DNA of 61,566 nt from Accumulibacter sp. (GCF_023806565.1 NZ_JAMTDV010000132.1:1-61566), one strand, 5' to 3'. Shown: positions 19,878 to 31,094, counted from the first letter of the stretch. Program-made: numbers and translations. Notes: generated from the letters alone by a model not told the origin.

Positions 19878-20800
19878 TTGGCGTCCTTGAGCAGAGTGAC
19901 GAAAATATCCTCCAGCGAGCTTTGCGTCGTATGCAGGTCCTTGAACGCGATCTCCGCGTCGTTGAGGTCCCTGAGCAAGGCGATGATCCCGGTGCGTTCG
20001 GCCTGTTTGTCGTAGGTATAGGTCAGCTCGCTGCCGTCGCTCGACAGATCGAGCCGGTAGGCATCGAGTCCGGGCGGAATCCGCTCCAGCGGCGACTGCA
20101 GTTGCAGGGTCATCTGTTTCTTCCCGAGTTTGCGCATCAACTCGCTCTTTTCCTCGACGAGAACGATCTCGCCCCTGCTGATCACGCCGATCCGGTCAGC
20201 CATTTCTTCGGCTTCGTCGATGTAGTGGGTGGTGAGGATGATGGTCACCCCGGCCGCCTGCAGCGAGCGCACGAGTTGCCACATGTCGCGCCGCAGGTTG
20301 ACGTCGACTCCCGCCGTCGGCTCGTCGAGAAAGAGGATCTGCGGCTCGTGCGAGAGCGCCTTGGCGATCAGCAGCCGGCGCTTCATGCCGCCCGACAGGG
20401 TGAGGATCCTGCTGTCCTTCTTGTCCCACAACGAGAGATCGCGCAGGACTTTTTCGAGGTACGCGGGATCCGCCCGCCTGCCGAAGAGCCCACGGCTGAA
20501 GGACACCGTCGCCCAGACCGACTCGAAGGCGTCGGTGGTGAGTTCCTGCGGCACGAGGCCGATTTTCGAGCGGGCGGCACGGTAGTCGCGGACAATGTCG
20601 TGACCATCGACCAGAACCTCGCCCTCGCTCGCGTTGACGATCCCGCAGATGATGCTGATCAGCGTCGTCTTGCCGGCACCGTTGGGGCCCAGCAAGGCGA
20701 AGATTTCGCCCCTGCGAATGTCCAGGTGGACGCTCTTGAGCGCCTGGAAGCCGGAGGCGTAGGTCTTGGAGAGGCCGGATACGGAGATGATGTTCTGCAT
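19874..20800 (-). CDS. ABC transporter ATP-binding protein
   Basis: A 308-residue ATPase that powers the adjacent permease. Walker A is GPNGAGKTT (38-46), the signature LSGGMKRR lies near 135-142, and Walker B with the D loop is [12 protein letters not shown] near 155-166. The H loop [11 protein letters not shown] is intact. The C-terminal extension of about 80 residues is normal for this CcmA/YadG-type group. The ATG at 20800 begins directly before the nucleotide domain and has AAGG upstream; a longer frame from 21004 only adds Arg-rich sequence. It is first gene of the block ATPase-permease-dehydrogenase-sulfatase. Confidence 0.93.
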   Translation of the reverse strand: MQNIISVSGLSKTYASGFQALKSVHLDIRRGEIFALLGPNGAGKTTLISIICGIVNASEGEVLVDGHDIVRDYRAARSKIGLVPQELTTDAFESVWATVSFSRGLFGRRADPAYLEKVLRDLSLWDKKDSRILTLSGGMKRRLLIAKALSHEPQILFLDEPTAGVDVNLRRDMWQLVRSLQAAGVTIILTTHYIDEAEEMADRIGVISRGEIVLVEEKSELMRKLGKKQMTLQLQSPLERIPPGLDAYRLDLSSDGSELTYTYDKQAERTGIIALLRDLNDAEIAFKDLHTTQSSLEDIFVTLLKDAK

Positions 20801-21191
20801 GAGCGCGACCTTACCAGATAGCGACGATTCGTTGGTCATTCGACGCAAGCAGCTTGCCTCATCAAGATGCGAACGCCGACCACTCGCGCCACCTCGGCGA
20901 AGCGGGCGAAAGGGGGGGTCGAGCAGGCCCTCGACGATTTGCCTGCCATCGTCGATGCCCCAGCGAGTGACGGAGGCCGCGATGGAAGCGCTGCCCAGGC
21001 TCACCCCGAAGCAGGCGCTGCCACTGCGGGGGCGAACGAAAGCGCGGACCGACCACTGGCCAAAGCTGGTCGCAACAACGCAGTTGCGGGTGGTTCGGGG
21101 CAGGGAAAGCCATCACTGGAAGCGCCAGTCGCGAAGAGCACTTTGATTCGCGTCTGCACGATGTCGGCGTGCTCTGCTTCCTGGTCGCCAC
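20801..21191. other. Gene-poor gap between ABC transporter and Wadjet genes
   Basis: About 390 bases with no supported gene. Short open frames on both strands give Arg-, Pro- and Ala-rich sequences without ribosome sites. It is the downstream edge of the defence island, so a recombination scar could lie here. I could not see an inverted repeat, direct repeat or tRNA fragment in it. Confidence 0.45.
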
Positions 21192-22370
21192 CTACGGAAA
21201 TCCGCGCAGGCGCTCGTTCAGCCAGCCGAATCCGACGCGTTCCTGCTCCAGGCGCAGCCTGGACTGCAGCCGATCGAAGCGGAGTTCGTCGTAGACTGCC
21301 TCCTCCTGCGTCGTCAGTCGGAGCAGGTCCTGCCGCGCAGGCTCGGGCTCCTCGCCCCAGTGCAGGCGATGTGCGAGCAGCGTGTCCCGATCCATCAGGA
21401 ACGACGCCACCTGCGGAAAATGGCCGCGCAACTGATCGAGGATGGCGAAACCGTGCGTGTCGATGTCGCCCCAGTAATGCAGACGACAGGGATGCAGCCA
21501 GGCAGCGCGCGCCAGCGCCTCCCAGCCGTAGCCGGCGCCGAATACCACGATGGCGCCGGCCAGCGGCGGGAAAGCCAGGAAATTGGTTTCGTTCTCGGTG
21601 ATGAACACGCGCTCGACAGGCAGCGCCAGGTCGGCAAAGCTGCCCGCGTCCAGGGTGATGTCCGGCAGCCCCGTGCAGCCAGGCAGGCCCGGCAGCGCCG
21701 GGTCGAGCAGACGAAAGCGAATGCGGACGGGCTTGTCGAGAAAGCCGAAGCGACGGGCGAACTGGGTAATCCCGGTCGCCCCGCTATCGATGGTCGCAGG
21801 CGGCAAAGCCAAGTCCAGCAGTTCGCCGAGCACGCCCCGATGGGTTTCGATGAACTTGCTGTCGACTCCCGGCGCATCCACCTGGCGCATGTACACTCCC
21901 GGGCGAGGATGGGCTTGCAGCCATGCGACCACGGCCAGGAGGCGCTGCCAGCGGTCGGCCAGATCCAACGCCTGGCGCGGACGCCTGGACAGCCACGACA
22001 GCAGCGCCGGCTGCGCGGCGGCCGTCTGCTGCCACAGCGCATCGAATCGTCGGGCCTCGCGTGCCATGCCGATGACGGCCAAGGCGTCGTGAGCCGAGTC
22101 GACCCAAACCGCTGCCGGCAGCCGCTGCATTCCCTGCACCCGATGATTCCAATCGCGCCATTCGATCCGTACGTGCGGGGTGTCAGCAAGCGCGCGGACC
22201 CAGTCACGCACCGCCTCGAAGCGGTCGGACAGATCGGCGGCGCCCGGTGTCTTCAGGGACAGGCGCAGGGGCCAGGACACGGCGTCCGAAGCCACAGCGC
22301 GCAGCAGGTCGCCACGATCCCACAGTCGCTGCACCTGGGCGCGCAGATCTGCCGACGTCGTCCAGCTCAT
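21192..22370 (-). CDS. jetD: Wadjet nuclease subunit JetD (TOPRIM fold, DUF3322/DUF2220)
   Basis: A 392-residue subunit that, in Wadjet systems, cuts small circular DNA once the JetABC motor has tested its size. The TOPRIM-like acidic motifs are visible: [12 protein letters not shown] near 257-268 and [13 protein letters not shown] near 298-310, with RLEQERV at the C-terminus. Both family regions (DUF3322 N-terminal, DUF2220 C-terminal) can be recognised. The ATG at 22370 overlaps the jetC stop by 4 bases. It is the last gene of the island. No substitution of the key acidic residues is seen. Confidence 0.93.
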   Translation of the reverse strand: MSWTTSADLRAQVQRLWDRGDLLRAVASDAVSWPLRLSLKTPGAADLSDRFEAVRDWVRALADTPHVRIEWRDWNHRVQGMQRLPAAVWVDSAHDALAVIGMAREARRFDALWQQTAAAQPALLSWLSRRPRQALDLADRWQRLLAVVAWLQAHPRPGVYMRQVDAPGVDSKFIETHRGVLGELLDLALPPATIDSGATGITQFARRFGFLDKPVRIRFRLLDPALPGLPGCTGLPDITLDAGSFADLALPVERVFITENETNFLAFPPLAGAIVVFGAGYGWEALARAAWLHPCRLHYWGDIDTHGFAILDQLRGHFPQVASFLMDRDTLLAHRLHWGEEPEPARQDLLRLTTQEEAVYDELRFDRLQSRLRLEQERVGFGWLNERLRGFP

Positions 22371-25300
22371 GATGCCGCGCCGCTGCCCACAACCTTCTGC
22401 GCCCGGTACTCCTCGATCGACAGGCAGCGCAGCCGCGAGTCCTTCCCGCCCTCGTTGTGCACGAAGCCCACGCTGGCAACGAAGGGCTCGATGATGTGGA
22501 TCTTCTGCAGCGGCGTCACGATCAACAACTGCAGATTGAGCTGCTGGAACAAGCGCAGCCCGTAGTGCGCCGACTCGTCCGACCCACGCCCGAAGGCCTC
22601 GTCGATGACGACGAAGCGGAACGACCGCGAACGCACGGCGCCCCACTCCAGCCCGAACTGGTAGGCCAGGCTCGCGGCCAACACGGTGTACGCCAGCTTT
22701 TCCTTCTGGCCGCCGGACTTGCCGCCGGAATCCGAGTAATGCTCGTGCTCGGCACCGTCGGCGCGCCAGCGTTCGCTGGCCGAAAAAAGGAACCAGTTGC
22801 GCACGTCGGTAACCTTGGCGGTCCACCGGCGGTCGGCATCCGACAGCCCTTCCCTGCCCCGGAAGCGGTCGATGATGGCCTTGACCAGCAGGAACTTGGC
22901 TTCCGAATACTGCTCATCGGCCGACCCCGTCGCGCCCTCGGTACACGCCCGCAGATCCTGCTGAAAGTCGCGGATCTCGGCATCCGGGCTGGGCTGGGCC
23001 ACCAGCCTGATGTATCGGCCCGGGTTGTAGTCGATGGCCTGCAGCGATTGGTTGATGAGGTCGCCGCGCTCCCTGATCGTCGCCCGCTCACGCGCGAGCT
23101 GGGCGTTGAAGTTGGCGATCTCGTTGATCGTGTTGACGTTCAGCAACTCCTTGAAACGCGCCTCGAAACGCGGCAGGTCATCGCTTTTCACAGCGCCGAG
23201 CATCCGCTCGTACTCCGGCAGCGCCGCAAGGCTGACATCCATCTCGACGGTCTCGGCCTTGAACTCCTCCTTGAAGCCGCGCATGGCATTGACGATGCGC
23301 TCGGTGAGGCGAGCGCGGCACTTGTCCTCGGCGTAGATGCGCTCCTGCAGCCACTTGCGCACTTCCTGTTCGCGGTTGTCACAGGATTCGACCGATAGGT
23401 GATGCTCGCCCAAGGCTGCCGCGCGCCAGGCTTCCAGGCGCTCGATCTGGGCATCGTCGAGCGGCGTGGCGTCACACACCGCGCTCGCCTGGTTCCGAAG
23501 TTCCTGGGCTGCCGCCCGTTTGGCTCGTAGCTCGCCACGCCTGCCCAGCGCCTCGGCGCGCCGGCCTTCGCTCGCGCGCAGCCGCTCCTGCACCGCCTGC
23601 AGCTGGCGGCCCAGCACTTGCAGGATGTCCGATGCCGCTTCCAGCCGCGCGCGTTCCTCGCCGATGGCGGCGATCTGGCGGACCAGGCTCATCCAGTCGA
23701 TCTCCGCAAAGCGCGTGAACTCCTCCAGCCGCGCGAGTGTCTCCAGGCGGCCCCGCAGCTCCCGGCGCGCCTGCTGGATCTCGCCGATGCGCTGCCCCAG
23801 CGTGGCAAGCTTTTCCTCCAGCCGCTGTCGCTGATCGCGCAAGGCCCGCAGCTTGTCGGCATTGCTCCAGCCGAGCACGTAGCGGCTGCGGTCGTCGATG
23901 CGGCTGCGGTCGTCCTTCTCGTGGCGCCCGCTCGGGTCCTTGATCTGGCCGGCGCGTGTCACGGCGCGAGCCTCGCGGCGGAACTGCTCGCCGGTGTCAC
24001 AGCAGGCGACGTCGAAGCGCTGGCGAAGCTCCTGCTCCAGCCACTCGTAGTGCGGCGAATCCGGCTTGACGACCAGCTTTCGCACGAGCGATTGCGGATG
24101 CAGACCGGCACCCTGCACCGCCTTTCGCGGCCGCACGTGGAAGTACACCAGTCGTGCCCCCAGATGCTGGCGGTCCACCCAGTCGGCGACGACCTTGTAG
24201 TGCTCGTCGGGTACCAGCAACGCGAGGCCAAAGCCGCGCAGCAGCCGCTCGGCGGCACCTTCCCACTCGCGCTCGTCGTCGCGGACCTGGATGAGCTCAC
24301 CCGCGAAGGGCAGCTCGTCCTCGCCAATGCCCAGCGCCGTTCGCAGCCCGTCGCGGATGCGCACCTGCGCGGCGTCGATATTGCTCCGGCGTCGTTGCAG
24401 GCTGTCGATCTCCTCCGACAAGGCCGCGTGCTGTTCACGCCCCTTGCGGAAAGCGAAGTCCTCCTCGCGCTCGCGGTTGTCCAGATCGGCGATGCGCTCA
24501 CGCAAGCCTTCGGCCCGCTTGCCGACGCTCTGCTGCTGGGCGAGAAAGTCTGCCTCATCGGCCGGCGCCGCCTCGTCGATGCGGCCGAGCAACTGCAGGT
24601 AGCGGTCCGACTTCTTCTGGCGTTGCGCCTTTTCCTGCTCCATGGCGTGCATTTCGGCGGTCAGCTCCTCCAGACGGTTGCCGCCGTTGTCACGCAAGGC
24701 GCGCTCCAGACGGGTGACTTCGATGCGCTCGGCCTCGTGCTGCGCGTCCAGGCGTTCGATCTGCGCGTCGAGTCGGGCGGCATCCTCCGCCAGCAAGGCA
24801 AGGCGGCGGTCCAGCAGCTCGCCCTTGAAGCGCGCGAAGTACGGCCGCAACACGTCGCGCCCTTCGCGCCAGCGCTGGATTTCGGCCACCAGCTCCTGAT
24901 GGCGTTGACCGTCCTCGACCAGTGGCGTCAGCAGGTCCACCTGCCGCTTGGCCTTGAGCACGGCCTGATGCGCACGGTCGAGGTCGTCGAAATGACGGAT
25001 CAGGGCCTCGATGCGACTGGCGACATCGAATGGCTCCAGCATGTGGTTGCGCACGAAGTCGGTGAGGTTGCCCACGGACTTCATCGATACCGTCTGGTGG
25101 AACAACTCCAGGGCCTGCTCGTGTTCGATGCCGAAACGCCGACGAAACCAGGCCCCATAGGGCGGGAAGCTGTCGAACAGCTCGCCGCCCGAGCTGCGCA
25201 GCTTCCTGCGCAGGGCGGTGATGTCACTGCCAAAGCCGCGGAAATCCTCGGCGATCGAGAGTGGCCGCTCGGCCGCCACGAACAGGCGTGCCGGCTGTCC

Positions 25301-25741
25301 CTGCGGGTCCTTCAACCAGAACACCTGGGCCAGCGTCACGGCCTGGTCATAGCCCTCGTTGCGGAAGACGCCGAGAATGACCGAGTAGCTCGACGCATCG
25401 CGCAGCGGCACCGGACGCGCGCTGCCCGTGATCTCGTTGCGCTCGCTCTTGTAATGGCCGAGCACGTAGGAACGCAAGGATCGCTCGCGGGCATCCGCCC
25501 CGGCCGCCTTGTTGTAGGCTACACGATGCGCCGGCACCAGCAGGGTGGTGATCGCGTCGACCAGGGTGGACTTGCCTGAGCCGATGTCGCCCGTGAGCAG
25601 GCCATTGCGGCCGTCGAGCCGGTAGCACCAGACGCGCCTGTCGAAGGTACCCCAGTTCAGCACCTCCAGGCGCTGCAGCCGGAAGCCCACACGGCTGTCG
25701 TCGGCGACAAAATCCAGGGCGAGCGTCTGCGCCTCAGGCAT
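22367..25741 (-). CDS. jetC: Wadjet SMC-like ATPase JetC (MukB-like)
   Basis: A 1124-residue SMC-family ATPase, the motor of the Wadjet anti-plasmid system, which extrudes DNA loops. Walker A is GDIGSGKST (51-59). Long Glu/Arg/Gln-rich coiled-coil arms with a central hinge fill about 250-950. Near the C-terminus are the ABC signature region [15 protein letters not shown] and Walker B-like [11 protein letters not shown]. The length is typical for type I Wadjet JetC. It overlaps jetB by 8 bases and jetD by 4, so expression of all subunits is coupled. Confidence 0.95.
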   Translation of the reverse strand: MPEAQTLALDFVADDSRVGFRLQRLEVLNWGTFDRRVWCYRLDGRNGLLTGDIGSGKSTLVDAITTLLVPAHRVAYNKAAGADARERSLRSYVLGHYKSERNEITGSARPVPLRDASSYSVILGVFRNEGYDQAVTLAQVFWLKDPQGQPARLFVAAERPLSIAEDFRGFGSDITALRRKLRSSGGELFDSFPPYGAWFRRRFGIEHEQALELFHQTVSMKSVGNLTDFVRNHMLEPFDVASRIEALIRHFDDLDRAHQAVLKAKRQVDLLTPLVEDGQRHQELVAEIQRWREGRDVLRPYFARFKGELLDRRLALLAEDAARLDAQIERLDAQHEAERIEVTRLERALRDNGGNRLEELTAEMHAMEQEKAQRQKKSDRYLQLLGRIDEAAPADEADFLAQQQSVGKRAEGLRERIADLDNREREEDFAFRKGREQHAALSEEIDSLQRRRSNIDAAQVRIRDGLRTALGIGEDELPFAGELIQVRDDEREWEGAAERLLRGFGLALLVPDEHYKVVADWVDRQHLGARLVYFHVRPRKAVQGAGLHPQSLVRKLVVKPDSPHYEWLEQELRQRFDVACCDTGEQFRREARAVTRAGQIKDPSGRHEKDDRSRIDDRSRYVLGWSNADKLRALRDQRQRLEEKLATLGQRIGEIQQARRELRGRLETLARLEEFTRFAEIDWMSLVRQIAAIGEERARLEAASDILQVLGRQLQAVQERLRASEGRRAEALGRRGELRAKRAAAQELRNQASAVCDATPLDDAQIERLEAWRAAALGEHHLSVESCDNREQEVRKWLQERIYAEDKCRARLTERIVNAMRGFKEEFKAETVEMDVSLAALPEYERMLGAVKSDDLPRFEARFKELLNVNTINEIANFNAQLARERATIRERGDLINQSLQAIDYNPGRYIRLVAQPSPDAEIRDFQQDLRACTEGATGSADEQYSEAKFLLVKAIIDRFRGREGLSDADRRWTAKVTDVRNWFLFSASERWRADGAEHEHYSDSGGKSGGQKEKLAYTVLAASLAYQFGLEWGAVRSRSFRFVVIDEAFGRGSDESAHYGLRLFQQLNLQLLIVTPLQKIHIIEPFVASVGFVHNEGGKDSRLRCLSIEEYRAQKVVGSGAAS

Positions 25742-26447
25742 CGGCCGCCTCCCGTGCCGCCCCGCGTTCCGCGCTCGTGCCCGAAAGCGCCGTGCGGTAG
25801 ACCTCCAGCCGCGCGTCGAACTCTGCCAGCCACTGCGCGTCGACGAAGGATTTCAGGATGCGCCGAACCTCGTAGTGGCCCCGCTCCTGTGCGCTGGTGA
25901 CGGTGGGCCTGAGCCGGCGCAGGAAGCCCAGATCGACCACCTTGCCGATCGTCGCGTCCACCTGGTCGATCAGCCGCGCCTCGTTCGTGCCATCGGGCAG
26001 GAATACCCGCATCAGCTCGGCGATCTCGTCGCGCGAGAGCACCAGCCGGGTGTCGCCGCCGCCAGCGTCGAACTCGGCCATGCGCTTGCGCAGCAACGCC
26101 AGCATCAAGCTCACCGGATAGGACAGCGGCCGACGCGCGATGAGCCGGGGCAGGCGCGGCGCACCCTCGCACTCATCGGGGTCCGGCCGGCTTTTCAGGA
26201 AGGCGTGGCGCTCGGCCTCATCGAGCACCAGGTCGAGCAGCAACACCGCCGCCTGTTCGCGCACGCGCGCCTGCAGGCGCAAGAGGCTCGCCCAAAGCCG
26301 CTCATCGTCCTCGCGATAGAGCACGCCCTTGAGCAGATGCACCATCAGTTGCGACAGCTCGGGCAGCGCGCCGGGCGGGGCCGTTTCCGGATCGTTCTCG
26401 CTTCGCCGAAATTCGCCGCGCTCGTTTTCGTGCCGAGTCTCGTCCAT
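25734..26447 (-). CDS. jetB: Wadjet kleisin-associated subunit JetB (DUF4194)
   Basis: A 237-residue small subunit of the Wadjet complex, equivalent to the MukE/Kite-type partner, of the DUF4194 family. It shows the winged-helix pattern with [19 protein letters not shown] near residues 36-55 and the [18 protein letters not shown] stretch. The first 25 residues are polar and probably disordered. It lies 28 bases after jetA and overlaps jetC by 8 bases. Confidence 0.92.
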   Translation of the reverse strand: MDETRHENERGEFRRSENDPETAPPGALPELSQLMVHLLKGVLYREDDERLWASLLRLQARVREQAAVLLLDLVLDEAERHAFLKSRPDPDECEGAPRLPRLIARRPLSYPVSLMLALLRKRMAEFDAGGGDTRLVLSRDEIAELMRVFLPDGTNEARLIDQVDATIGKVVDLGFLRRLRPTVTSAQERGHYEVRRILKSFVDAQWLAEFDARLEVYRTALSGTSAERGAAREAADA

Positions 26448-26475
26448 GTTCCTCTCTCCCTGGCCGACCAGGACT

Positions 26476-27948
26476 TCAGCGCGTGAAGATGACGCGGGGC
26501 AGGCGCGCCTCGCGCGTCACGGCTTCACCCGCGGCGTTGCGTGCCGGCCAGCGGATCGGTTCCTCCACGGCTTCGTCGACGACCGCGCACACGCAATCCC
26601 GCGCGTCGCTGCCCTCCCCGCCATGGGCCAGCTCCAGATAGGCGACCAGTTCGGCCAGACCCTGGCGCAGAGGCTCGGCATCGAGCAGTTCACGCAGCGT
26701 GATCTGCGGCTGGCGACGCAGTGCACGCTGGACCAGCGAACGCAGACGGCCCTTGTCCACGACGATCTGGTCGAACAGACGCGCGGTATCGATGTCGTCG
26801 TCGCCAACCGCCAGGGCCAGTTCGGTGAGCAGCGGTTTCACGCTCGGAGTGAACAGGGGTCGCTCCAGAGGCAGTTCCACATCCGCGCCCATCGCGTCGA
26901 TGTGCATTAAGGCGCCGCTGGGCGCCGCCTCGCGCAGCAGCAGTGCCTTGCTCTCGATAGCGTGCAGCAGGTCCAGGATGCGCCGGTTCTCGAGAAAGGC
27001 GCGGTCGTCCAGGAAGCGGCGCAACTGCTGGGATAGCTGCGCCACGGTGCGCTGGGTGTGCTCGCCCGCCTCCAGCCAGTCGTGGTGGACGCGGCGGGTG
27101 CGCGGCTCGGGCGAAAGCTGAGCGACGGCGGGCAGCGCCAGCACCTGGTCCAGCCGCTCCGACAACTCTTCCTGCCGGCGACTGGACATGAGGAAGTCCC
27201 AGAAGGCGCGGAAGCTGCGGCCCTGGTCGGAGTCGCCGATGGCGTCGCGCTCGCCCATGATCTCGTCGAGCAGCGCGCCCTTGGCGCCTTCCCACAGCGC
27301 GATCTTCTCGCGCACCTTGCGGTCGAGCTGGCGGAAGTTGTGCTCCACTTCGCGAAAGTCGGCCAGCAGCTCGCGTGCCAGTTGCTGGAACTGCTGGAAG
27401 CGATCCTTGACCGCCGTGTCGTCGAGCAGCGGCACGTCGCCCGCCAGGATACGGGCGATCTCGGCATCGAGCTCGTCGCGCTTCCTGCAGAGGTCGTCCA
27501 CGCGCTTGATCGGGTCGGCCTCGGTGCCGGCGCTGATCTGTTCCAGCAGCGCAAACAGCGTGAGCAGGCGCGACTCGGTGCCCACGAACGGCCGCTCAGT
27601 CAGCGACTGCAGCCAGGCGATGGCCTTCTCGGTGGCCGCGGTCAGGTCGAACTGCGCCTCGTCCGTACCCGGCTTGTAGAACTTGCGCAGCCAGCCTCTG
27701 TCGGGCGCCGCCCAGTCGTTCAGGTATTCGACGGCGCGCTTGGGATACGCGTCCATCCCAACCTGTTCGCGCAGCGCGAACAGCTCGTCCTCGAGTGCCT
27801 CCGCGAGATCGGCCTCGCTCATCACGCGTACGTTCGGCAGCACGAAAACGCGGTGCAGAAAGCTCGCCACCAGCGGCGCGTGCGGAGACGCCAGGAGCCG
27901 CCAGGCGGGGTGGCGGTCGCGCAGGGTGGCGAGGGTGGAGTGGTCCAA
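26476..27948 (-). CDS. jetA: Wadjet kleisin-like subunit JetA (DUF3375)
   Basis: A 490-residue DUF3375 protein, the kleisin (MukF-like) subunit bridging the JetC heads. It opens with a winged-helix-like segment, then a helical middle (about 170-330) rich in Glu, Arg and Leu, and ends with a conserved C-terminal region. The start is read as TTG at 27948, because no ATG occurs before the conserved N-terminus; this is the least certain point. The gene begins 18 bases after the restriction subunit stop, which ties Wadjet to the restriction-modification genes in one transcript. Confidence 0.92.
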   Translation of the reverse strand: MDHSTLATLRDRHPAWRLLASPHAPLVASFLHRVFVLPNVRVMSEADLAEALEDELFALREQVGMDAYPKRAVEYLNDWAAPDRGWLRKFYKPGTDEAQFDLTAATEKAIAWLQSLTERPFVGTESRLLTLFALLEQISAGTEADPIKRVDDLCRKRDELDAEIARILAGDVPLLDDTAVKDRFQQFQQLARELLADFREVEHNFRQLDRKVREKIALWEGAKGALLDEIMGERDAIGDSDQGRSFRAFWDFLMSSRRQEELSERLDQVLALPAVAQLSPEPRTRRVHHDWLEAGEHTQRTVAQLSQQLRRFLDDRAFLENRRILDLLHAIESKALLLREAAPSGALMHIDAMGADVELPLERPLFTPSVKPLLTELALAVGDDDIDTARLFDQIVVDKGRLRSLVQRALRRQPQITLRELLDAEPLRQGLAELVAYLELAHGGEGSDARDCVCAVVDEAVEEPIRWPARNAAGEAVTREARLPRVIFTR

Positions 27949-27966
27949 TGCGGTGAACTCGCAGAG

Positions 27967-30690
27967 TCAGTACTTTCCACCCGATAGTGGGGGCAATTTC
28001 TCCTCGATCCACTCCCACCGCCGGTCGCTGACCATCACGAAACGGCAGCGCCCCGCGGACAGGTTCGCCCACAGGCCGCCGATCATCCGGTCATCGTCTG
28101 CGCCAGCCCAGCGATCCGCGCCCTTGTATTCGACGGCCAGGATCGGGCCGGGCTGGTCCGCGCTGCCGGGCAGTTGGCAGAGGAAGTCCGGGTAGAACCG
28201 ACCGTCCGCTTTCTGCAGGAAGAACGAACAGCCTTCGCGGCGAACCAGGTTGCGTACCCAGAACCGGACGCGCCCGCGCTGCGCCTGAATGTCCAGCCAG
28301 CAGGCGCACTCGAACTCCTCCTTGCTGTCGAAATCGCCGATGCGCCCGTAGAAGTGCCGGCAAAAGTCGAAGTGCCCGAAACGTCCGTCGTAGTCACGGC
28401 TGGGCGCGTAGGCCTGCGCATGGAATTCGAACGGGTGCTGATCCGTCACCGCAACACGCGATGCGGCATCGTCGCCGAACGCCTGCTGGTACGCCTTGCC
28501 GACCGCCTGCCGGCGCAGAGCGCGAATGCGCGCTTCCAGCAGATTGCGCAGCAGGAACTTCTGCAGATTGGCGCGGGCGAGCGTGCAGTCCTGCCGGCGC
28601 ATCAGTTCGCTCAGCCACCTGGCGACGAAGGCTTGCTTGCTGGCGTGGGTCAGCGAGGGTTCCGGCAGGTTGCGACACAGCCATGTGGCCAGCCGCACCG
28701 CATCCCAGCGCTCGGGCTGGTAGATCAGCCCCAGATCGCGCTGCAGCTCGGGCAGGAAGCGCGCGATGACCTTGCCGTTCTCGCCATCGACATCGATCTC
28801 GCCGCCCTCGGACACTTTCAGGCCCGTACCCAGCACCATCAGCTCGTCGCCGGTCGGTGCCGCGTCGTAGCGCGACAGGTCCCACGCGTAGTCCAACAAT
28901 TCCGGGTCGTCGAACAGTTGCAACTCCCCCTGCACGCGCAAGGCAAGTTGCGGCACGCGAAAGCGTTCGCCCAGTTCGGCCGGCGTCTGGAAGAACTCGA
29001 TGGCCGTGCTGCGGCTGATCTCGGCGGCCTCGACGATGGCCGCCGCCGCCGAGTCGCTGCTGACGGTAGTCCGGAGCCGCTCGGCTTCCTCCTCGGTCAG
29101 CGGCGCGGTGATGGTCAGCGTATTGCGTTTGCCGTCCCAGCTCAGCTTGTCGCGCACCGGCTTCGGCACGCTCCTGAGGTCGGGCTTCTCGCTCAAGGTG
29201 ATCGCCACCGGCCGCACGACGACGCGCCCGGCGTGACCCTCCAGATCCAGCCGCGCCTGCTCCGACCTGGCGGCGGTGACGAACTCCGCCACCTCGCGCC
29301 GTTCGAAACCGGCGCCCGCAACCAGGCGATCACGCAGCGCGCCCGCCGTATCGGCAAAGTTGCGCGACACCACGAAGGCATAGGACTGGTTCAAGGCCCT
29401 GGCCTGCCGATGCCTGGCATAGGGTTGCCGCAGCACGCGCCCGAGCAATTGCTCCACCGCCGTGGCCGATGACAGCGACGCCATGCTCACGAGGATGTAG
29501 GCAAAGGGGCAGTCCCAACCCTCGGCCAGCGCCTTCTGGGTGATGACGAACTTCACTGGGCAGGCCGGATCGGCGATGCCCTGCTTGTAGTCGGCGTCGA
29601 CCTGCTCCAGCCCCTTTTCCTCGCCGGTGGCGACGACGATCTCACTGGCCGGGATGCCATGGTTGGTGATCAGTTCGTTGCGCACGCGCTCGAAATCCAG
29701 CGTCTCCACTCCGGGGCGGCGCGGCTCGGACTGAATCAACACGATCGGGCGCAGGTAAGGGCTGCCTGCACGGCATTCCTCATCGGCGAGTCTGTGCAGG
29801 GCGTCGCGGCGCCCAAGGGCATCGGCCAGGCATTGCTGCCAGTTCGGCTCGGTTTCCAGCACCACCGGCAGCTTGATCATTTCCTCCGCCTTCAACTCGG
29901 CGGCGGAGACGCTGTGCAGCACGTTGCTCGGCGTGCGCTCGAGGTCGGGCGTCGCGGTCAACTCCAGGACGCCACTCGGACGGAAGCGCGCCAGCATGTC
30001 GAAGGCCAGTTCGGTGCGGCTGTTGTGCGCCTCATCGACGACCACGAAGGGCCGGCGCAGACGCAACACGTTGGCCAGCGAGCACGGCGTCGTGCGTTCG
30101 CTGCCAAGGCCTTCGCTCAGCAGCGCCTCGCGCTGGATCGGCGACAGGTGCTCGAAATGATGCATCAGCGCGCCACTGCTCTGGTACACCTTGCGGGATT
30201 CCTCGTCCTCGACCTGAAACGCCTGCCGCGTGGCGACGATGATCGTGGTCGAGGTGTCGAGTGTGGCACGGGTCACGCTCCTGGCCTCGTCCAGATCCAT
30301 CACCGTGATCGGCCCGGCCGCGCGCAGCGCGTTGTGGTACGGATGCCGGCGGTCGCGCAGGGTGCGCAAGGTCTGCTCGCGGATCGGCTTGCTCGGCACC
30401 AGCCAGAGGATCACGCTGTGCTCGCAGCGCAGCAGGTGCGTGTTGGCGAGCGCGACGCTCCTGGCGGCCAGCCAGGTCTTGCCGCCGCCGGTGGGAACGC
30501 GCAGGCAGAAGTACGGCATGTCGGCCGGGAAGCCCGACAGCGGGTGGTACGCGTTGCCACGCCCCCACAGGCGCTCGGTGGTTGCGGTGAAGGCGATCGA
30601 CGGCGAAGGCAGCTCGTGGCAGGCCCTGAAATAGGCCTCGATGCTTTCGAGCACCTGCTGCTGGTAGGTCTTGGGCGAAAACCCCGTCAT
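27967..30690 (-). CDS. res: Type III restriction subunit Res (helicase plus PD-D/ExK nuclease)
   Basis: A 907-residue subunit that translocates or diffuses on DNA with ATP and cuts when two unmodified sites are sensed. The superfamily 2 helicase motor has Walker A VPTGGGKT (65-72) and the DEAH-type VDEAHN near 218. The helicase C-terminal motif QLLGRVLRQP is present. The C-terminal nuclease shows KEEFE, FYPDF near 830 and AVEYKG near 852, matching a PD-(D/E)xK fold. Its ATG overlaps the toxin stop by 4 bases. The partner modification gene lies upstream across the toxin-antitoxin pair. Confidence 0.92.
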   Translation of the reverse strand: MTGFSPKTYQQQVLESIEAYFRACHELPSPSIAFTATTERLWGRGNAYHPLSGFPADMPYFCLRVPTGGGKTWLAARSVALANTHLLRCEHSVILWLVPSKPIREQTLRTLRDRRHPYHNALRAAGPITVMDLDEARSVTRATLDTSTTIIVATRQAFQVEDEESRKVYQSSGALMHHFEHLSPIQREALLSEGLGSERTTPCSLANVLRLRRPFVVVDEAHNSRTELAFDMLARFRPSGVLELTATPDLERTPSNVLHSVSAAELKAEEMIKLPVVLETEPNWQQCLADALGRRDALHRLADEECRAGSPYLRPIVLIQSEPRRPGVETLDFERVRNELITNHGIPASEIVVATGEEKGLEQVDADYKQGIADPACPVKFVITQKALAEGWDCPFAYILVSMASLSSATAVEQLLGRVLRQPYARHRQARALNQSYAFVVSRNFADTAGALRDRLVAGAGFERREVAEFVTAARSEQARLDLEGHAGRVVVRPVAITLSEKPDLRSVPKPVRDKLSWDGKRNTLTITAPLTEEEAERLRTTVSSDSAAAAIVEAAEISRSTAIEFFQTPAELGERFRVPQLALRVQGELQLFDDPELLDYAWDLSRYDAAPTGDELMVLGTGLKVSEGGEIDVDGENGKVIARFLPELQRDLGLIYQPERWDAVRLATWLCRNLPEPSLTHASKQAFVARWLSELMRRQDCTLARANLQKFLLRNLLEARIRALRRQAVGKAYQQAFGDDAASRVAVTDQHPFEFHAQAYAPSRDYDGRFGHFDFCRHFYGRIGDFDSKEEFECACWLDIQAQRGRVRFWVRNLVRREGCSFFLQKADGRFYPDFLCQLPGSADQPGPILAVEYKGADRWAGADDDRMIGGLWANLSAGRCRFVMVSDRRWEWIEEKLPPLSGGKY

Positions 30691-31094
30691 GCCTGCCCCT
30701 GCCAGTTTTCGATGGACAGGCCCGGGACGCGCGAAAACTCCGAGACATTGTGTGTCACCAAACGCAATCCCGAGGACCGGGCAATAGCCGCAATCTGCAG
30801 ATCATAGGGACCGATGGGGCAGCCTTGGCGCGCCAACAGCGCGCGAATCTCGCCACAATGCTCCGCCGCGCGGTCATCGAAGGGCAGGCTCGTCACATGG
30901 GACGCCAACTCACGGATGCGTGCCTGGTTTTCGACCACACGTTGGCTATTGCAGGCGCCGAACCACAACTCCGCCCATACCGGCGCGCACAGGTACAGTG
31001 CCGCGATACCCACGCGACGCACGCCTCCCACGACCGCCGGGTTGTTTTTCAACAGGGCGATCCAGGCGTTGGTATCGAGCAAGAAGCCGCTCAT
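30687..31094 (-). CDS. vapC: VapC-type PIN-domain toxin
   Basis: A 135-residue PIN-domain ribonuclease. The acidic centre is visible as Asp7 in LDTNAWI, Glu42 in WAELWFG and Asp98 in PYDLQIAA, with the C-terminal NVSEFSRVPG typical of VapC/FitB. Family members cleave tRNA or rRNA when freed from their antitoxin. It starts at the ATG that shares one base with the antitoxin stop (TGATG); a GTG 3 bases upstream is an alternative. It overlaps the restriction gene by 4 bases, an unusual position for a toxin within an R-M operon. Confidence 0.92.
   Translation of the reverse strand: MSGFLLDTNAWIALLKNNPAVVGGVRRVGIAALYLCAPVWAELWFGACNSQRVVENQARIRELASHVTSLPFDDRAAEHCGEIRALLARQGCPIGPYDLQIAAIARSSGLRLVTHNVSEFSRVPGLSIENWQGQA

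Noticed and set aside
20862-21191. 109-codon minus-strand frame upstream of the ABC ATPase
   Set aside because: No ribosome site, no family features, Arg/Pro/Ser-rich.
23618-25579. 653-codon plus-strand frame opposite jetC
   Set aside because: Shadow of the SMC coiled-coil coding sequence.
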